DNA of 64,000 bases from Acidobacteriota bacterium (GTDB taxonomy: Bacteria > Actinomycetota > Acidimicrobiia > Spongiisociales > UBA5794). This document shows positions 24,359 to 32,751 of the stretch, piece by piece. The notes below the pieces were generated by a model that saw only the letters and a program-made list of their open reading frames with translations, made no database searches and was not told where the DNA came from. How positions within the stretch are numbered: the stretch's first letter is position 1; each line of letters begins with the position of its first letter. The position numbers were made by a program, and so were the translations under genes. Location: the NCBI GenBank assembly GCA_022562055.1, contig JADFQA010000002.1, forward strand, positions 62,001 through 126,000, written 5' to 3'.

Positions 24359-25602
24359 GATGATCCCTCCAGGTAACTGATCGCCGCCAACCCATACATC
24401 AGGGCCGCCTGAGCCACTCCGGCGGCCGCCATGAACTCATTCGGGCTGTGGGCTCGCGGCAACAACCCGGGACCGAAGGCGGCCACGCACGGGATACCAG
24501 CCGTGAGTTGAAAGTGGGATGCGTCGGTCGCTCCAGGGAAGGCGTCGAGCCGTGGCGTCTCCCCGAGCACGGATTTAGCAGCGCGCTGCAATTCGGCAAC
24601 GATCGGTTCGTCGGGACTGATCTCGGTTGCCGGCACCATGAGATCCCAAACAAGTTCAGCGGCCAGATCAGGTTCGTCGGCCATTGCGTCGTCGAGGAAA
24701 CGTTGGATATCAGCGATGAGCTGGTTCTCGTTCATTCCCGGAATCGTCCGCAGGTCACAAGCAAATTCCGCTTTACCCGGGTAAACGCCGTAGAAGACAC
24801 CCGCCTCTGCCATAACGCCAACGTTGACGGTCGGCCCAGTCGAACAGAGTGGATGGGGATCGAACGTGAGGTAGCCTTTTAGTTCGCGATCCATGCGATC
24901 GATTAGCCGTGCCATCTGCACCGTCGCATTGATGCCCTTGATGCGATCCGAGATGGATGAATGCATCTGCGTACCACTGACCTTCACCTTGAATAGAGCT
25001 GCGCCCCTCGAGATCAGATGGATGGCCTCCCACTCGCGCATGATCCCGCTGGGCTCTCCGATCACGGCAACATCGGCCACGAGCCTCCCCTCCTCAGCCA
25101 GCCACTTCGACCCCATCACGGACCCGGCCTCCTCGTCCGCGGTGAATACGACAATGAGTTCTCCGGGGAAGGTACTGACATCGGCAAGCGCCCCCGCGGC
25201 GTACGTCATTCCTGCAACGGCCGCCTTCATGTCGCCAGAACCCAACCCTATGAGGTCGCCGTCTCGAAGCAACGGATCCCAAGGATCGGTGTCCCAGGCC
25301 TCCATGTCGCCGGCTGGCTTGGTGTCGAGGTGGCCGGAGAGCATCAGCACGCGACCGGGGGATGTGCCCGGAATCCGAGCAATCAAGTTAGGTCGCTCTT
25401 CGCTCGCTCCGACCCGCTCGACGTCCTTTACCCCGAGTTCCGCGAGGCGGCCGGCAACAAGATCTGCCACGGCTCTCTCGTCACCCGGAGGGTTCGGCGA
25501 CGGCGTAGCGATGAGCTCACGCGCGAACTCGAGTACCTCGCCCTCACGGGGGGTGAGGAAGTCACGGACCGCACGCTCTGCGCTTGTTGTTCGGCCCGTC
25601 AC
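24355..25602 (-). CDS. M20-family deacylase (ArgE/DapE type)
   Basis: A 415-residue dinuclear zinc amidohydrolase. It has the GHLDTKPAGD and GLGSGDMKAA metal motifs, TADEEAGS with the catalytic and ligand Glu pair, and a lid domain around residues 190-310. Enzymes of this group remove acyl groups from N-acyl amino acids (ArgE, DapE, aminoacylases) or cut dipeptides. GTG 25602 overlaps the aminotransferase TGA in a GTGA junction, which fixes the start better than the upstream TTG. In the operon it would act just before the aminotransferase, freeing an amino group. Confidence 0.9.
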   Translation of the reverse strand: MTGRTTSAERAVRDFLTPREGEVLEFARELIATPSPNPPGDERAVADLVAGRLAELGVKDVERVGASEERPNLIARIPGTSPGRVLMLSGHLDTKPAGDMEAWDTDPWDPLLRDGDLIGLGSGDMKAAVAGMTYAAGALADVSTFPGELIVVFTADEEAGSVMGSKWLAEEGRLVADVAVIGEPSGIMREWEAIHLISRGAALFKVKVSGTQMHSSISDRIKGINATVQMARLIDRMDRELKGYLTFDPHPLCSTGPTVNVGVMAEAGVFYGVYPGKAEFACDLRTIPGMNENQLIADIQRFLDDAMADEPDLAAELVWDLMVPATEISPDEPIVAELQRAAKSVLGETPRLDAFPGATDASHFQLTAGIPCVAAFGPGLLPRAHSPNEFMAAAGVAQAALMYGLAAISYLEGSS

Positions 25603-26768
25603 GCCCGCACCCCGGTCCAATCCCGAACAGCAGTGGCGATGCGTCGCGTCCCCTCGGCAATGACGTCAGCATCCGCGGCCAGCGATATTCGGACCCACCC
25701 TTCGCCAGCGGGGCCAAAGACGGACCCCGGGGCCACGCTGACGCCACGCTGCTCAAGCAGTCTGAGAGAGAACTCGAAACTCGACACATCCGTCGTTGAG
25801 ACGTCAACGAGCATGTAGATTGTCGCATCGGGTGGTACGACTCGCAGGCCAGACTCGGCGGCCACGTTCACCGCAACCTCCGCCCGACTGCGATACGCGG
25901 CGAGCATCGCATCGATTGGTGCACGGGGTCCTGTGAGCGCTGCCTCAGCTGCCTTCTGCGAGATGGTGCTCGGGCACGACACCTGAGGTTCCTGGAGCGT
26001 GCGAAGTAATGTCGCGAACCTCCTCGGGACGACTGCATAGCCGACCCGCCAACCTGTCATCGCATACACCTTGGAAAAGCTGTACACCGTGAGGACGCGA
26101 CCGTCCTCGTCGAAGAGCGCGGCAGGGGTGTGGACGGTGTGGTGATCCAGAATCAACTCGTCATACACTTCGTCGCTAAGGACCCACAGGTCATGTGCCT
26201 GAGCAAACGCAACAAGCTCTGCCATCAACGCGGTCGGGAACACTGCGCCGGTCGGGTTCGACGGCGAGTTGATAAACAATACCTTGGTTCGGTCGGTCAT
26301 CATCGCCTCAAGGTCCTCGATCTGCGGCAAGAATCCGTTCGCCGCGTCGAGCCTGTAGAAGACCGGGTCGCCGCCAAGCAGCCGCACCATCTCGTCCATG
26401 TTCGGGAAACCGGGGGTGGGCAGCAGGACCTGGTCCCCGGGATCAAGCAGCGCCAGGTAGATTGAGAAGAGTGCATTCATTGCGCCCGGAGTCACGACGA
26501 TCTGCTCGGACTCGACCGCCAGGCCGTTCACCGTCCGAACCTTGTCCGCCACCAGCTCCCGCAGGCTTCGCAAGCCTCCGTTGGGACCATAACCCGTGTA
26601 GCCGTCCGAGGCGGCGGCCGCCGCCGCCTCGATGATGTGCACGGGCGTGGTGAAACTAGGCTCCCCCACCTCAAGTCGGAGGACACCCGGGTACGCGTCG
26701 GCGGCGTCGAATAATACGCGGATTTCCGAGCGGCACAGCGCTGTCGCGCGTTGCGAAGCGGGTTTCAT
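25599..26768 (-). CDS. Class I/II aminotransferase (aspartate aminotransferase fold)
   Basis: A 389-residue PLP enzyme. The lysine that binds PLP is Lys233 in YSFSKVYAMTGWRVGY. Also visible are Asn171 in NSPSNPTG, Asp199/Tyr202 in LSDEVYDE, and the carboxylate-binding Arg in WVRISLA. Length and motifs fit the broad-specificity AAT-I gamma group. ATG 26768 overlaps the upstream PPOX-protein stop by 4 nt. A paralogue of similar organisation lies at 41007 in the same island. It would convert the amino acid released by the neighbouring deacylase into a 2-oxo acid, for which the E1 and aldolase genes provide outlets. Confidence 0.92.
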   Translation of the reverse strand: MKPASQRATALCRSEIRVLFDAADAYPGVLRLEVGEPSFTTPVHIIEAAAAAASDGYTGYGPNGGLRSLRELVADKVRTVNGLAVESEQIVVTPGAMNALFSIYLALLDPGDQVLLPTPGFPNMDEMVRLLGGDPVFYRLDAANGFLPQIEDLEAMMTDRTKVLFINSPSNPTGAVFPTALMAELVAFAQAHDLWVLSDEVYDELILDHHTVHTPAALFDEDGRVLTVYSFSKVYAMTGWRVGYAVVPRRFATLLRTLQEPQVSCPSTISQKAAEAALTGPRAPIDAMLAAYRSRAEVAVNVAAESGLRVVPPDATIYMLVDVSTTDVSSFEFSLRLLEQRGVSVAPGSVFGPAGEGWVRISLAADADVIAEGTRRIATAVRDWTGVRA

Positions 26769-27337
26769 GCCCCACTTTCCTTGCGGTGAGCAGCCTTCTC
26801 CTCGAGATCCGGCCGTTGTCCAGCGTCGAAGTAACTGAGTGCCCAGTCGGCACCTTGCCATGTCGCGAGCCTTCCGTCTCGCGGCACGAGCTTAACCAGA
26901 TAACGCTCCCAGCCATATGAGGGCACGAGTTGCTCGGGTCCGTCGGATCCCGAATACCGGGTCGCCATCTCGTTCGCTACCTCGACCCACTGCGACCCTT
27001 CACCAGGAGCGGGACCTTCGAGTATCTCCGCCGTGCACTGCGCGAGCACCTTGCGGATGCGGGGATGGGCTGTCTCCTCGATGCAGACGGCACACCGCGG
27101 ATCACGCTTCAGATCTGCCACCCACTTCGAACGTTTGCGGCCGACGACATAGAAGGCGTCGCCATCCCACTGGTACCAGAGCGGCACCACCATGGGCCAA
27201 CCGTCCGCTTTATTGAAGGAGAGCTTCAGGAGCCACGTGCTGTCAGGACTACGCAGAAATTCGTCAATCTCTTGATCGAGCATCCTTCCAGCGTCCGAAC
27301 CCTCCTCGTAATACTTGGCCTGTTTGAACTCGGTCAC
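26765..27337 (-). CDS. PPOX-class split-barrel flavin/F420-type protein
   Basis: A 190-residue split-barrel protein of the pyridoxamine-phosphate-oxidase-like superfamily. It resembles the two island proteins at 45064 and 45636: VPLWYQWDGDAFYVVGRKRSKWV here and PLWYHWDGNAFWFV there. Such proteins bind FMN, F420 or haem and many reduce unsaturated compounds. GTG 27337 has GAAGGA five bases upstream. A GTG at 27427 would add an Arg-rich extension with no family match. First gene of the eight-gene minus operon. Confidence 0.8.
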   Translation of the reverse strand: MTEFKQAKYYEEGSDAGRMLDQEIDEFLRSPDSTWLLKLSFNKADGWPMVVPLWYQWDGDAFYVVGRKRSKWVADLKRDPRCAVCIEETAHPRIRKVLAQCTAEILEGPAPGEGSQWVEVANEMATRYSGSDGPEQLVPSYGWERYLVKLVPRDGRLATWQGADWALSYFDAGQRPDLEEKAAHRKESGA

Positions 27338-27450
27338 CACAATCCTTCGACTAGGGCGGAAGCGAATCAGCCGAACCTCGTGCGGTCGACACGGAGCATT
27401 GAGACGGAACCCAGTGGCCGTCTTCACCCCTCCCGCCGATGCGTCACACG

Positions 27451-27465
27451 ATTATATCAAATCCG
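27451..27465 (-). promoter_or_regulatory. AT-rich promoter of the deacylase/E1 operon
   Basis: Minus-strand GGATTTGATATAATC contains a TATAAT -10. The same 15-mer, with one change, occurs at 29484-29498 in front of the EthD-SDR pair. A transcript from here would have about 110 nt of leader before GTG 27337. Confidence 0.55.
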
Positions 27466-27910
27466 CTCGGACCTATCGAATCTCTTGATGAAAGAGACAC
27501 GGACGGAGCACCGAACGCTCAGGCATCAAGAATTTGAGGTCGAGCTTCGAACCTGTGGCTGCGAATGTTCAAGGCCCGCCAATCCGCGACATCGTCTTAG
27601 CAACGGAATCCGCATGACCCATCAGGAGATTGTCGTGCCGCGCCCCCTCAACGGCTCGCGATGCTGGACTCTCGCGGCGGTAGCGGCGAAGCCGCCCATG
27701 CGCTTTCGGATCGGGCGGATGGGTACGTACGCGGTCATCAGATCTCCTGAGTTCCTCGTCGAGATCAATGGTCTCGGGCATGTGCGCCCGCCGAGGAATT
27801 GAGTCAGCCGACAGGCCGCTCCGTAGACGCGACCCCTGTGCAAGAGAACCTCGCTTGCAGAGAGGACACGTTCAAAAGACATGGAGAGGTGAAGCGGAGC
27901 TTGTCACACA
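27466..27910. other. Intergenic region, no supported gene
   Basis: About 445 bp between the operon promoter and the CocE-type gene stop. Short frames exist on both strands, one starting MTAYVPIRPIRKRMGGF on the minus strand, but none has a recognisable domain or a matching ribosome site. It may hold decayed coding DNA. Confidence 0.5.
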
Positions 27911-29446
27911 TCAGGACACCTCGTTCATCGTCAGCCTGCTCGGACCGAGATGAACGGTGCGCCGTCCCGAACGAACGATGTAGCGGGGCCAGGCTGCGCC
28001 GCTGACATCAATACGGATACGGTGCCCACGACCGAACTCGTGACCGATCACACCGAAGTCGACAGTCACACGGCTGCGCCGCGACTCTACGACTCCATCA
28101 CTCACGTTCCATGCGCCACCATCGGGGTGCACGTCGATCAGTGCAGCGACGAATTGCTGCAAGGCCGCGTCACCGGACACCGATAGTGTGAGGGCAGCGG
28201 GTCCGACAGCACGGATAGGCGTATCGAGAGGATCCGACGTGAATGTCAGCACGTCGGATCGCCGTATCCGTGAACTCACGTCGAAGGCGCCACTGCGAAG
28301 CACCGGCGCCCACGGGTAGCAACGACCCCCTACGGCCGGCGTCGGCGCGTCCACCAAGACTTCGAATGAAAGCTCACCTGGCTCAGCTGGCGCATCTCCC
28401 AGGCCTCCCGCACCATCCAGATACCATCGACGCGGGGCCTCGGGCAGCGGCCACGCGTCGAACTGAACCCAGTCGTTCGCTCCCGTGATAAACAGCGATG
28501 CCTTGGGTGGCAGAGACCCCGATCCCCTCAGATGGACGTTGTACCAATCGATCTGGAGCTGATGAAGGTCGACCACGGCTCTACGGCCAAAGTCAAGATT
28601 CCCAATGCACCGGCCGAGGGGTAGACCCGAATGGTCCCATGGGCCTGTCACGATGTGCGACCCATCACCCAGCGCGTCGAAAAGACGAAACGACCCGGCG
28701 GCAAAAATGTCGTACCACCCGGCGACGACTAGCGACGGCGCTGCGACCTGAGCCAAGTCGGTCTCGGTCGGGACCCGCGGGTCGTTCGGATAGGGATCTT
28801 GTGCACCAGCCCAGTCGAAGAACCACGACGCCGCTGGTGTGGCACGCAGCGCCGGTTGGTCGACACCCATGGCAGAGGTCGTCCACGGGTCATCGAGAGC
28901 GGCGAGTAACGCATCGATATTCCGAGACCGTCGGTCGAGAGTCGCAATCGAGTTCAGCGCCCACGACAGATGGAAGCCGATGTCGAGTGCTCCGCCTCGG
29001 CGTATCCAGGTGTCCCGAACGTCGGCAGGGGAAAGCGCAGGAAGGATCGCCGCGAGACCCTCATGACCTGACGTCGCGACGGCAAGCTGGCTGAAGGCGT
29101 TGTAGCTGACGCCTCCCATCGCGACATCCTCGTTGCACCATGGCATGGACCTAACCCATTCCAAGGCAGCTGTCCCATCAGCCTGCTCATTGACGAAAGG
29201 TTCGAAGTCACCCCCCGAAGCGAACCGGCCCCGAACGTCTTGTAGCACCACGGCATACCCAGCACGCGCGAGGCTCAATGCGTGCACCTGGAGGGACACC
29301 GACGCATGCGTCGTCCGGTCATAGGCTGTCCGCATGAGGATGGCAGGGTACCGTCCAGGACCGGCGGGACGGATAACGTCCGTCGCAAGTGTCACACCGC
29401 CGACGGCAGGCACTGCGACATCGGTATCAACAGAGAGAGCGCTCAC
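27911..29446 (-). CDS. CocE/NonD-family hydrolase
   Basis: A 511-residue alpha/beta serine hydrolase with the C-terminal jelly-roll typical of X-Pro dipeptidyl-peptidase-like acylases (cocaine esterase, glutaryl-7-ACA acylase, alpha-amino-acid ester hydrolase). Nucleophile Ser114 lies in AMGGVSYNAFS, the Asp in VAGWYDIFAAG, and the His in TGPWDHSG; LQDVRGRFASGG is the usual oxyanion region. GTG 29446 lies 7 nt after a TAATGT box and has no Shine-Dalgarno site. It has no signal peptide, so it acts on an imported ester or amide. It is divergent from the EthD-SDR pair. Confidence 0.9.
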   Translation of the reverse strand: MSALSVDTDVAVPAVGGVTLATDVIRPAGPGRYPAILMRTAYDRTTHASVSLQVHALSLARAGYAVVLQDVRGRFASGGDFEPFVNEQADGTAALEWVRSMPWCNEDVAMGGVSYNAFSQLAVATSGHEGLAAILPALSPADVRDTWIRRGGALDIGFHLSWALNSIATLDRRSRNIDALLAALDDPWTTSAMGVDQPALRATPAASWFFDWAGAQDPYPNDPRVPTETDLAQVAAPSLVVAGWYDIFAAGSFRLFDALGDGSHIVTGPWDHSGLPLGRCIGNLDFGRRAVVDLHQLQIDWYNVHLRGSGSLPPKASLFITGANDWVQFDAWPLPEAPRRWYLDGAGGLGDAPAEPGELSFEVLVDAPTPAVGGRCYPWAPVLRSGAFDVSSRIRRSDVLTFTSDPLDTPIRAVGPAALTLSVSGDAALQQFVAALIDVHPDGGAWNVSDGVVESRRSRVTVDFGVIGHEFGRGHRIRIDVSGAAWPRYIVRSGRRTVHLGPSRLTMNEVS

Positions 29447-29453
29447 AAGAACT

Positions 29454-29459
29454 ACATTA
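29454..29459 (-). promoter_or_regulatory. Leaderless -10 box (TAATGT) of the CocE-type gene
   Basis: Minus-strand TAATGT plus 7 nt leads directly to GTG 29446. It selects this start over a TTG 12 codons upstream. Confidence 0.5.
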
Positions 29460-29483
29460 CGCGGATTCGAACACGGTGACAAC

Positions 29484-29505
29484 GGATTTGATATTATCTA
29501 CAAAT
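29484..29505 (+). promoter_or_regulatory. AT-rich promoter and operator candidate of EthD-SDR
   Basis: GGATTTGATATTATC (29484-29498) matches the element at 27451 in 14 of 15 positions. Here it forms half of an inverted repeat GATTTG-N10-CAAATC ending near 29506. TATTAT at 29492-29497 is the likely -10. Confidence 0.5.
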
Positions 29506-29525
29506 CACGACGTGGGAGGTACCAG

Positions 29526-29891
29526 ATGATCAAGGCCATCGGCACAGCATACAAGCGCGACGACCTCACCACGGAGGAGTTTTTCGACTACTGGAGAGAG
29601 ACCCACGCTCCGATCTCAGCGAGAGCGCCGGGGCTCCGTGGCTATGTCGTCTCCGAGGTTATCCGCAAGGTCCAAGGCGAACTCGAAGCGGAGGCGTTCG
29701 TCGAGCAGTGGTTCGATGACGAAGAGGCGTTCGAACGGGCCAGCGTCTCACCTGAGATCGCGGCCGCATGGGAAGACGTACCTCGCTACGCCAAGACGTC
29801 GGGAACTTTCTGGATCGTCAAAGAACACGTCATTATACCGCCGCCCGACCGCGGGCCGGGTCTTGCCAGCACATGGAAGGAATGGCCGTGA
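29526..29891 (+). CDS. EthD-family protein
   Basis: A 121-residue ferredoxin-like dimeric alpha/beta-barrel protein. MIKAIGTAYKRDDLTTEEFFDYWRETHAP is the usual EthD N-terminus with the conserved HAP. EthD-type proteins accompany catabolic P450s or act as small lyases, cyclases and decyclases; the reaction here is unknown. ATG 29526 follows GGGAGGT at 29513-29519. Its TGA overlaps the GTG of the SDR gene, so the two are coupled. Confidence 0.82.
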   Translation: MIKAIGTAYKRDDLTTEEFFDYWRETHAPISARAPGLRGYVVSEVIRKVQGELEAEAFVEQWFDDEEAFERASVSPEIAAAWEDVPRYAKTSGTFWIVKEHVIIPPPDRGPGLASTWKEWP

Positions 29892-30676
29892 GCCGTCGCT
29901 TCGAAGGAAAGAACGTCCTCGTCACGGGCGCCGGCAGCGGGTTCGGACGTCGCACCGCACAGCGGTTCGCCGAGGAGGGTGCTAACTACCTCTATCTTGT
30001 CGACTACAACCAGGAGCGACTCGACGCGACAGCTCCGACCATCGAAGAGAGGGGAGGAAAGCCGGTCAAGATCTGCGCCGACCTATCCGAAATGGAGAAC
30101 GCGGCGAACGCCGTTGCCACTGCCCTTGAGGTCGACCCGAAGATCGACGTTCTGGTTTCGAATGCTGCCGCGTGGGTCAACGAGGACTTCATCGATATGA
30201 AGGACGAATCATGGCGGCGGGTTCTGTCGGTGAATCTCGATGCCTACTACGTGCTCGCCCAACGCGCCGCGCGCGCAATGCGGGATACCGGCGGCGGAGT
30301 CATTCTCTTCACCGCATCAATCAGTTCCCTTGGCCATGGCCGAGGTTTCACCGCGTACAGTGTGGCCAAGGCCGGCCTCGTATCTCTCGCAAAGGCAATC
30401 GCCGTCGAGTGTGCGCCGTACAACATCAGGGCGAATTGCGTGAGTCCGGGGCCCGCCGACACCCAGCAATCAGTCGACCTCGCCGGAGCAGAGTTGATGG
30501 CGAAATGGCGGCGGGAGGGATTCCCTGTGGTCCCGTTGAACCGGCTTGCATCCGATACCGACATTGCTAACGCCTTCCTCTACCTCGCTTCCGATGAAGC
30601 GAGGTACGTGACCGGAATCAACCTCGTGGTCGACGGGGGACTGACTGCGCAGATGTACGACGTCCCGAAAAGCTGA
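29888..30676 (+). CDS. SDR-family dehydrogenase
   Basis: A 262-residue classical SDR: NVLVTGAGSGFGRRTA cofactor loop, acidic VDYNQ after strand 2 (NAD preference likely), VSNAAAWVNE, catalytic Ser in FTASISSLG and YSVAK for the YxxxK pair, ending GINLVVDGGLTAQ. GTG 29888 overlaps the EthD stop in a GTGA junction. It probably works with EthD on the same intermediate. Confidence 0.88.
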   Translation: MSRRFEGKNVLVTGAGSGFGRRTAQRFAEEGANYLYLVDYNQERLDATAPTIEERGGKPVKICADLSEMENAANAVATALEVDPKIDVLVSNAAAWVNEDFIDMKDESWRRVLSVNLDAYYVLAQRAARAMRDTGGGVILFTASISSLGHGRGFTAYSVAKAGLVSLAKAIAVECAPYNIRANCVSPGPADTQQSVDLAGAELMAKWRREGFPVVPLNRLASDTDIANAFLYLASDEARYVTGINLVVDGGLTAQMYDVPKS

Positions 30677-30678
30677 GC

Positions 30679-30703
30679 CTGAGCAGAGAAGCGGTGTGCT
30701 CAG
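30679..30703. terminator. Hairpin between convergent genes
   Basis: CTGAGCA (30679-30685) pairs with TGCTCAG (30697-30703) across an 11-nt loop, just after the SDR stop and reaching into the M20 stop at 30700. An alternative GCTGAGC/GCTCAGC pairing overlaps it. There is no U-tract. Confidence 0.4.
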
Positions 30704-31866
30704 CCCGCCAGGTTCACCGCAGTTTGGGCGAGGATTTCGGCGGCGAGCGCCGTGTCTTCGATCCCAACCCACTCCTCATCGGCATGGGCCTGGTCGATGC
30801 TGCCCGGGCCGAAGATCACGCAACCAATGCCCGCGGGATCGAAGAACGAGGCATCAGTCCCGAAGGTGACTCCAATCGGTGACCCGTACTCGCCGAGCAC
30901 GGCCTCGCGGGCGCTGCCGAGCGCCTTGACAACGGGATGGTCGGGGGGCGTGTCGAGTGCCGCCGTCGATAAAAAGAACTCGCGGCGCTCGATCCTATGA
31001 CCCAATGCGCGCACTCCATCGAGCAGCACATCGAACTCGGCGAGCAGGTCGTCAGGATCCTCGCCAGGGACGATGCGCCGTTCCACGCTTATAACCGCGG
31101 TGGCCGGCACCACGTTTTGGCCGCTCCCCCCTTCGATTGCCGAAACATTGAACGTCCCGACTCCAACAAGCGGGTGCTGGACGGCGCCAAGCGCGGGAAT
31201 GTACTCCTCCTCGAGGGCGATGAGCACTTTCGCCATTGCATGAATGGCGTTGACGCCGAGATGCGGTTTCGACGAGTGGGCCGCTACACCGGAGGTTGCT
31301 ATCTCGAAACGGAGCACCCCCTTGTGGGCGATCGCCATCTCAAGACCGGTCGGTTCGCCGACCACAGCCAGGCCTATTTCTGGATGGGCGGCAACCAATG
31401 CCCTCGCTCCGGTGCCGCCGACTTCCTCGTCAATGCCGCCGACGAAGAGCACCGAAGCGCGACGTGAATCATCAGCGGCGAGGAGCGCCATCGCCTCCAC
31501 CATCGCGGCGAGAGATCCTTTCGTGTCACAGGCACCGCGACCAAAGACCAAGCCATTGTTAACCCGTGCTTCGGCTGTGGCGGCACCCGAAAGGCCCACG
31601 GTGTCCAGATGGGCGTGGAACATCACCACCGGCGCTCCGGTCGAACCCTTGAGCAGAACGGCCACATTGTCCCGACCACCAGGGTGCACGACCTCCCGGG
31701 TCGGATCAAACCCTAAAGCACGGAGATCGGCCTCAACTACGTCTGCCAGTGAAGCTTCACCGCGACCACCGTCAAGCGCAGGGTTTACCGAGTGCGTACT
31801 CACGTAACGAACCAGGCGGTCTTCGACTCGCTCCCGATCAACTCTTCCAGAGAACTGCGATGCCAT
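30700..31866 (-). CDS. M20-family deacylase
   Basis: A 388-residue dinuclear zinc peptidase/deacylase of the ArgE/DapE/ACY1 group. It has FHAHLDTVGLSG and GRGACDTKGSLAAM metal motifs, GGIDEEVGGTGA with the Glu pair, GEPTGL, and a dimerisation/lid domain with HSSKPHLGVNAI. It is only distantly similar to the other island M20 enzyme at 24355. ATG 31866 (MASQFSGRV) lies 6 nt after a TACAGT box; longer frames start with unlikely codons. It is divergent from the Ntn acylase, suggesting both act on N-acyl bonds of the same compound class. Confidence 0.9.
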   Translation of the reverse strand: MASQFSGRVDRERVEDRLVRYVSTHSVNPALDGGRGEASLADVVEADLRALGFDPTREVVHPGGRDNVAVLLKGSTGAPVVMFHAHLDTVGLSGAATAEARVNNGLVFGRGACDTKGSLAAMVEAMALLAADDSRRASVLFVGGIDEEVGGTGARALVAAHPEIGLAVVGEPTGLEMAIAHKGVLRFEIATSGVAAHSSKPHLGVNAIHAMAKVLIALEEEYIPALGAVQHPLVGVGTFNVSAIEGGSGQNVVPATAVISVERRIVPGEDPDDLLAEFDVLLDGVRALGHRIERREFFLSTAALDTPPDHPVVKALGSAREAVLGEYGSPIGVTFGTDASFFDPAGIGCVIFGPGSIDQAHADEEWVGIEDTALAAEILAQTAVNLAG

Positions 31867-31872
31867 GGCGGT

Positions 31873-31878
31873 ACTGTA
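31873..31878 (-). promoter_or_regulatory. Leaderless -10 box (TACAGT) of the M20 gene
   Basis: Minus-strand TACAGT followed by 6 nt and ATG 31866, no Shine-Dalgarno site. Confidence 0.45.
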
Positions 31879-31940
31879 CCAACGGGATTTCGCGATCACC
31901 GCAAACGTACACTCACCACATCGTTCGAAGGAAGACGACT

Positions 31941-32744
31941 ATGTGCACCACCGGAGCGATTCGACTAGGCGAAAATGACTACGTCCTCTTCAAGAACAAG
32001 GACTTCGGACGTACGCATTTCGACGATCAAATCGTCGTCGAACGCGGAGTGTTTGGCGTTGAGGGCATCACGACCTGGGCGCAAACCAATCCCGAGCTTG
32101 ACCGCTTCTCGGGTTTCTCGATCGGCGCTAACGACAAGGGCCTCTTTTGCGCGGACTCCAACGTGCAGACACTCGATGGGCACGCCAACTACGACGACCT
32201 CGTCGAAATCGCTCTGCGCGAAGGCACCGATGTGGCGTCTGCGGTCGAAGCTGTTCGCCGCGCCGTGGTCGAGCAACCGTACTTGTGGGGAAATCTCATC
32301 ATGATCGACTCGTCTAGTCAGATAGTGGTAGAGGTTCGAAGTCGAGAAATCGCCGTGCTGCCGTTCGACGGGTCGACAGCGCGCACGAACCATCACACGG
32401 AATTCGGCGCTCATTGGAACGACGATGACAAAGCGACTTCTGAAAAGAGGCTTGTGTCTGCACTGGGTTACGTGAACGCAGCGCGTTCGCTAGACGACGT
32501 CTTTGCATTACAGAAAAGCCACGACGACGGCTCCACCGGTATTTGCAACCACGCGCTCCATCACACCGTCTACAGCTATGTGTTCCGCAACCGTAGGGGA
32601 ATGACGACCCTCTACGTGAGCCAGGGGCGTCCATGCGAGAAGCACCCGCGGTACGAGCTCGAACTCCCGCTTGGAGAGCGTTGGTCACCGTCGGCGGCAA
32701 CCGCCATACGAATCACCTACCCGTCGGATCGCTCGGGGGGCTAG
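31941..32744 (+). CDS. Ntn-hydrolase acylase with N-terminal Cys nucleophile (C45/choloylglycine-type)
   Basis: A 267-residue protein starting MCTTGAIRLGENDYVLFKNK. Cys2 exposed after Met removal, followed by a strand and the FKNKDFGR turn, is the pattern of penicillin V acylase, bile-salt hydrolase and acyl-CoA:6-APA acyltransferase relatives. GFSIGANDKGLFCADSN, NLIMIDSSSQIVVEV and NHALHHTVYSYVF fit the fold's later strands. It is somewhat shorter than choloylglycine hydrolases (about 320 aa). ATG 31941 follows GGAAGGA. It would cut an amide between an acyl group and an amino compound inside the cell. Substrate unknown. Confidence 0.75.
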   Translation: MCTTGAIRLGENDYVLFKNKDFGRTHFDDQIVVERGVFGVEGITTWAQTNPELDRFSGFSIGANDKGLFCADSNVQTLDGHANYDDLVEIALREGTDVASAVEAVRRAVVEQPYLWGNLIMIDSSSQIVVEVRSREIAVLPFDGSTARTNHHTEFGAHWNDDDKATSEKRLVSALGYVNAARSLDDVFALQKSHDDGSTGICNHALHHTVYSYVFRNRRGMTTLYVSQGRPCEKHPRYELELPLGERWSPSAATAIRITYPSDRSGG

Positions 32745-32751
32745 CCGCCGC

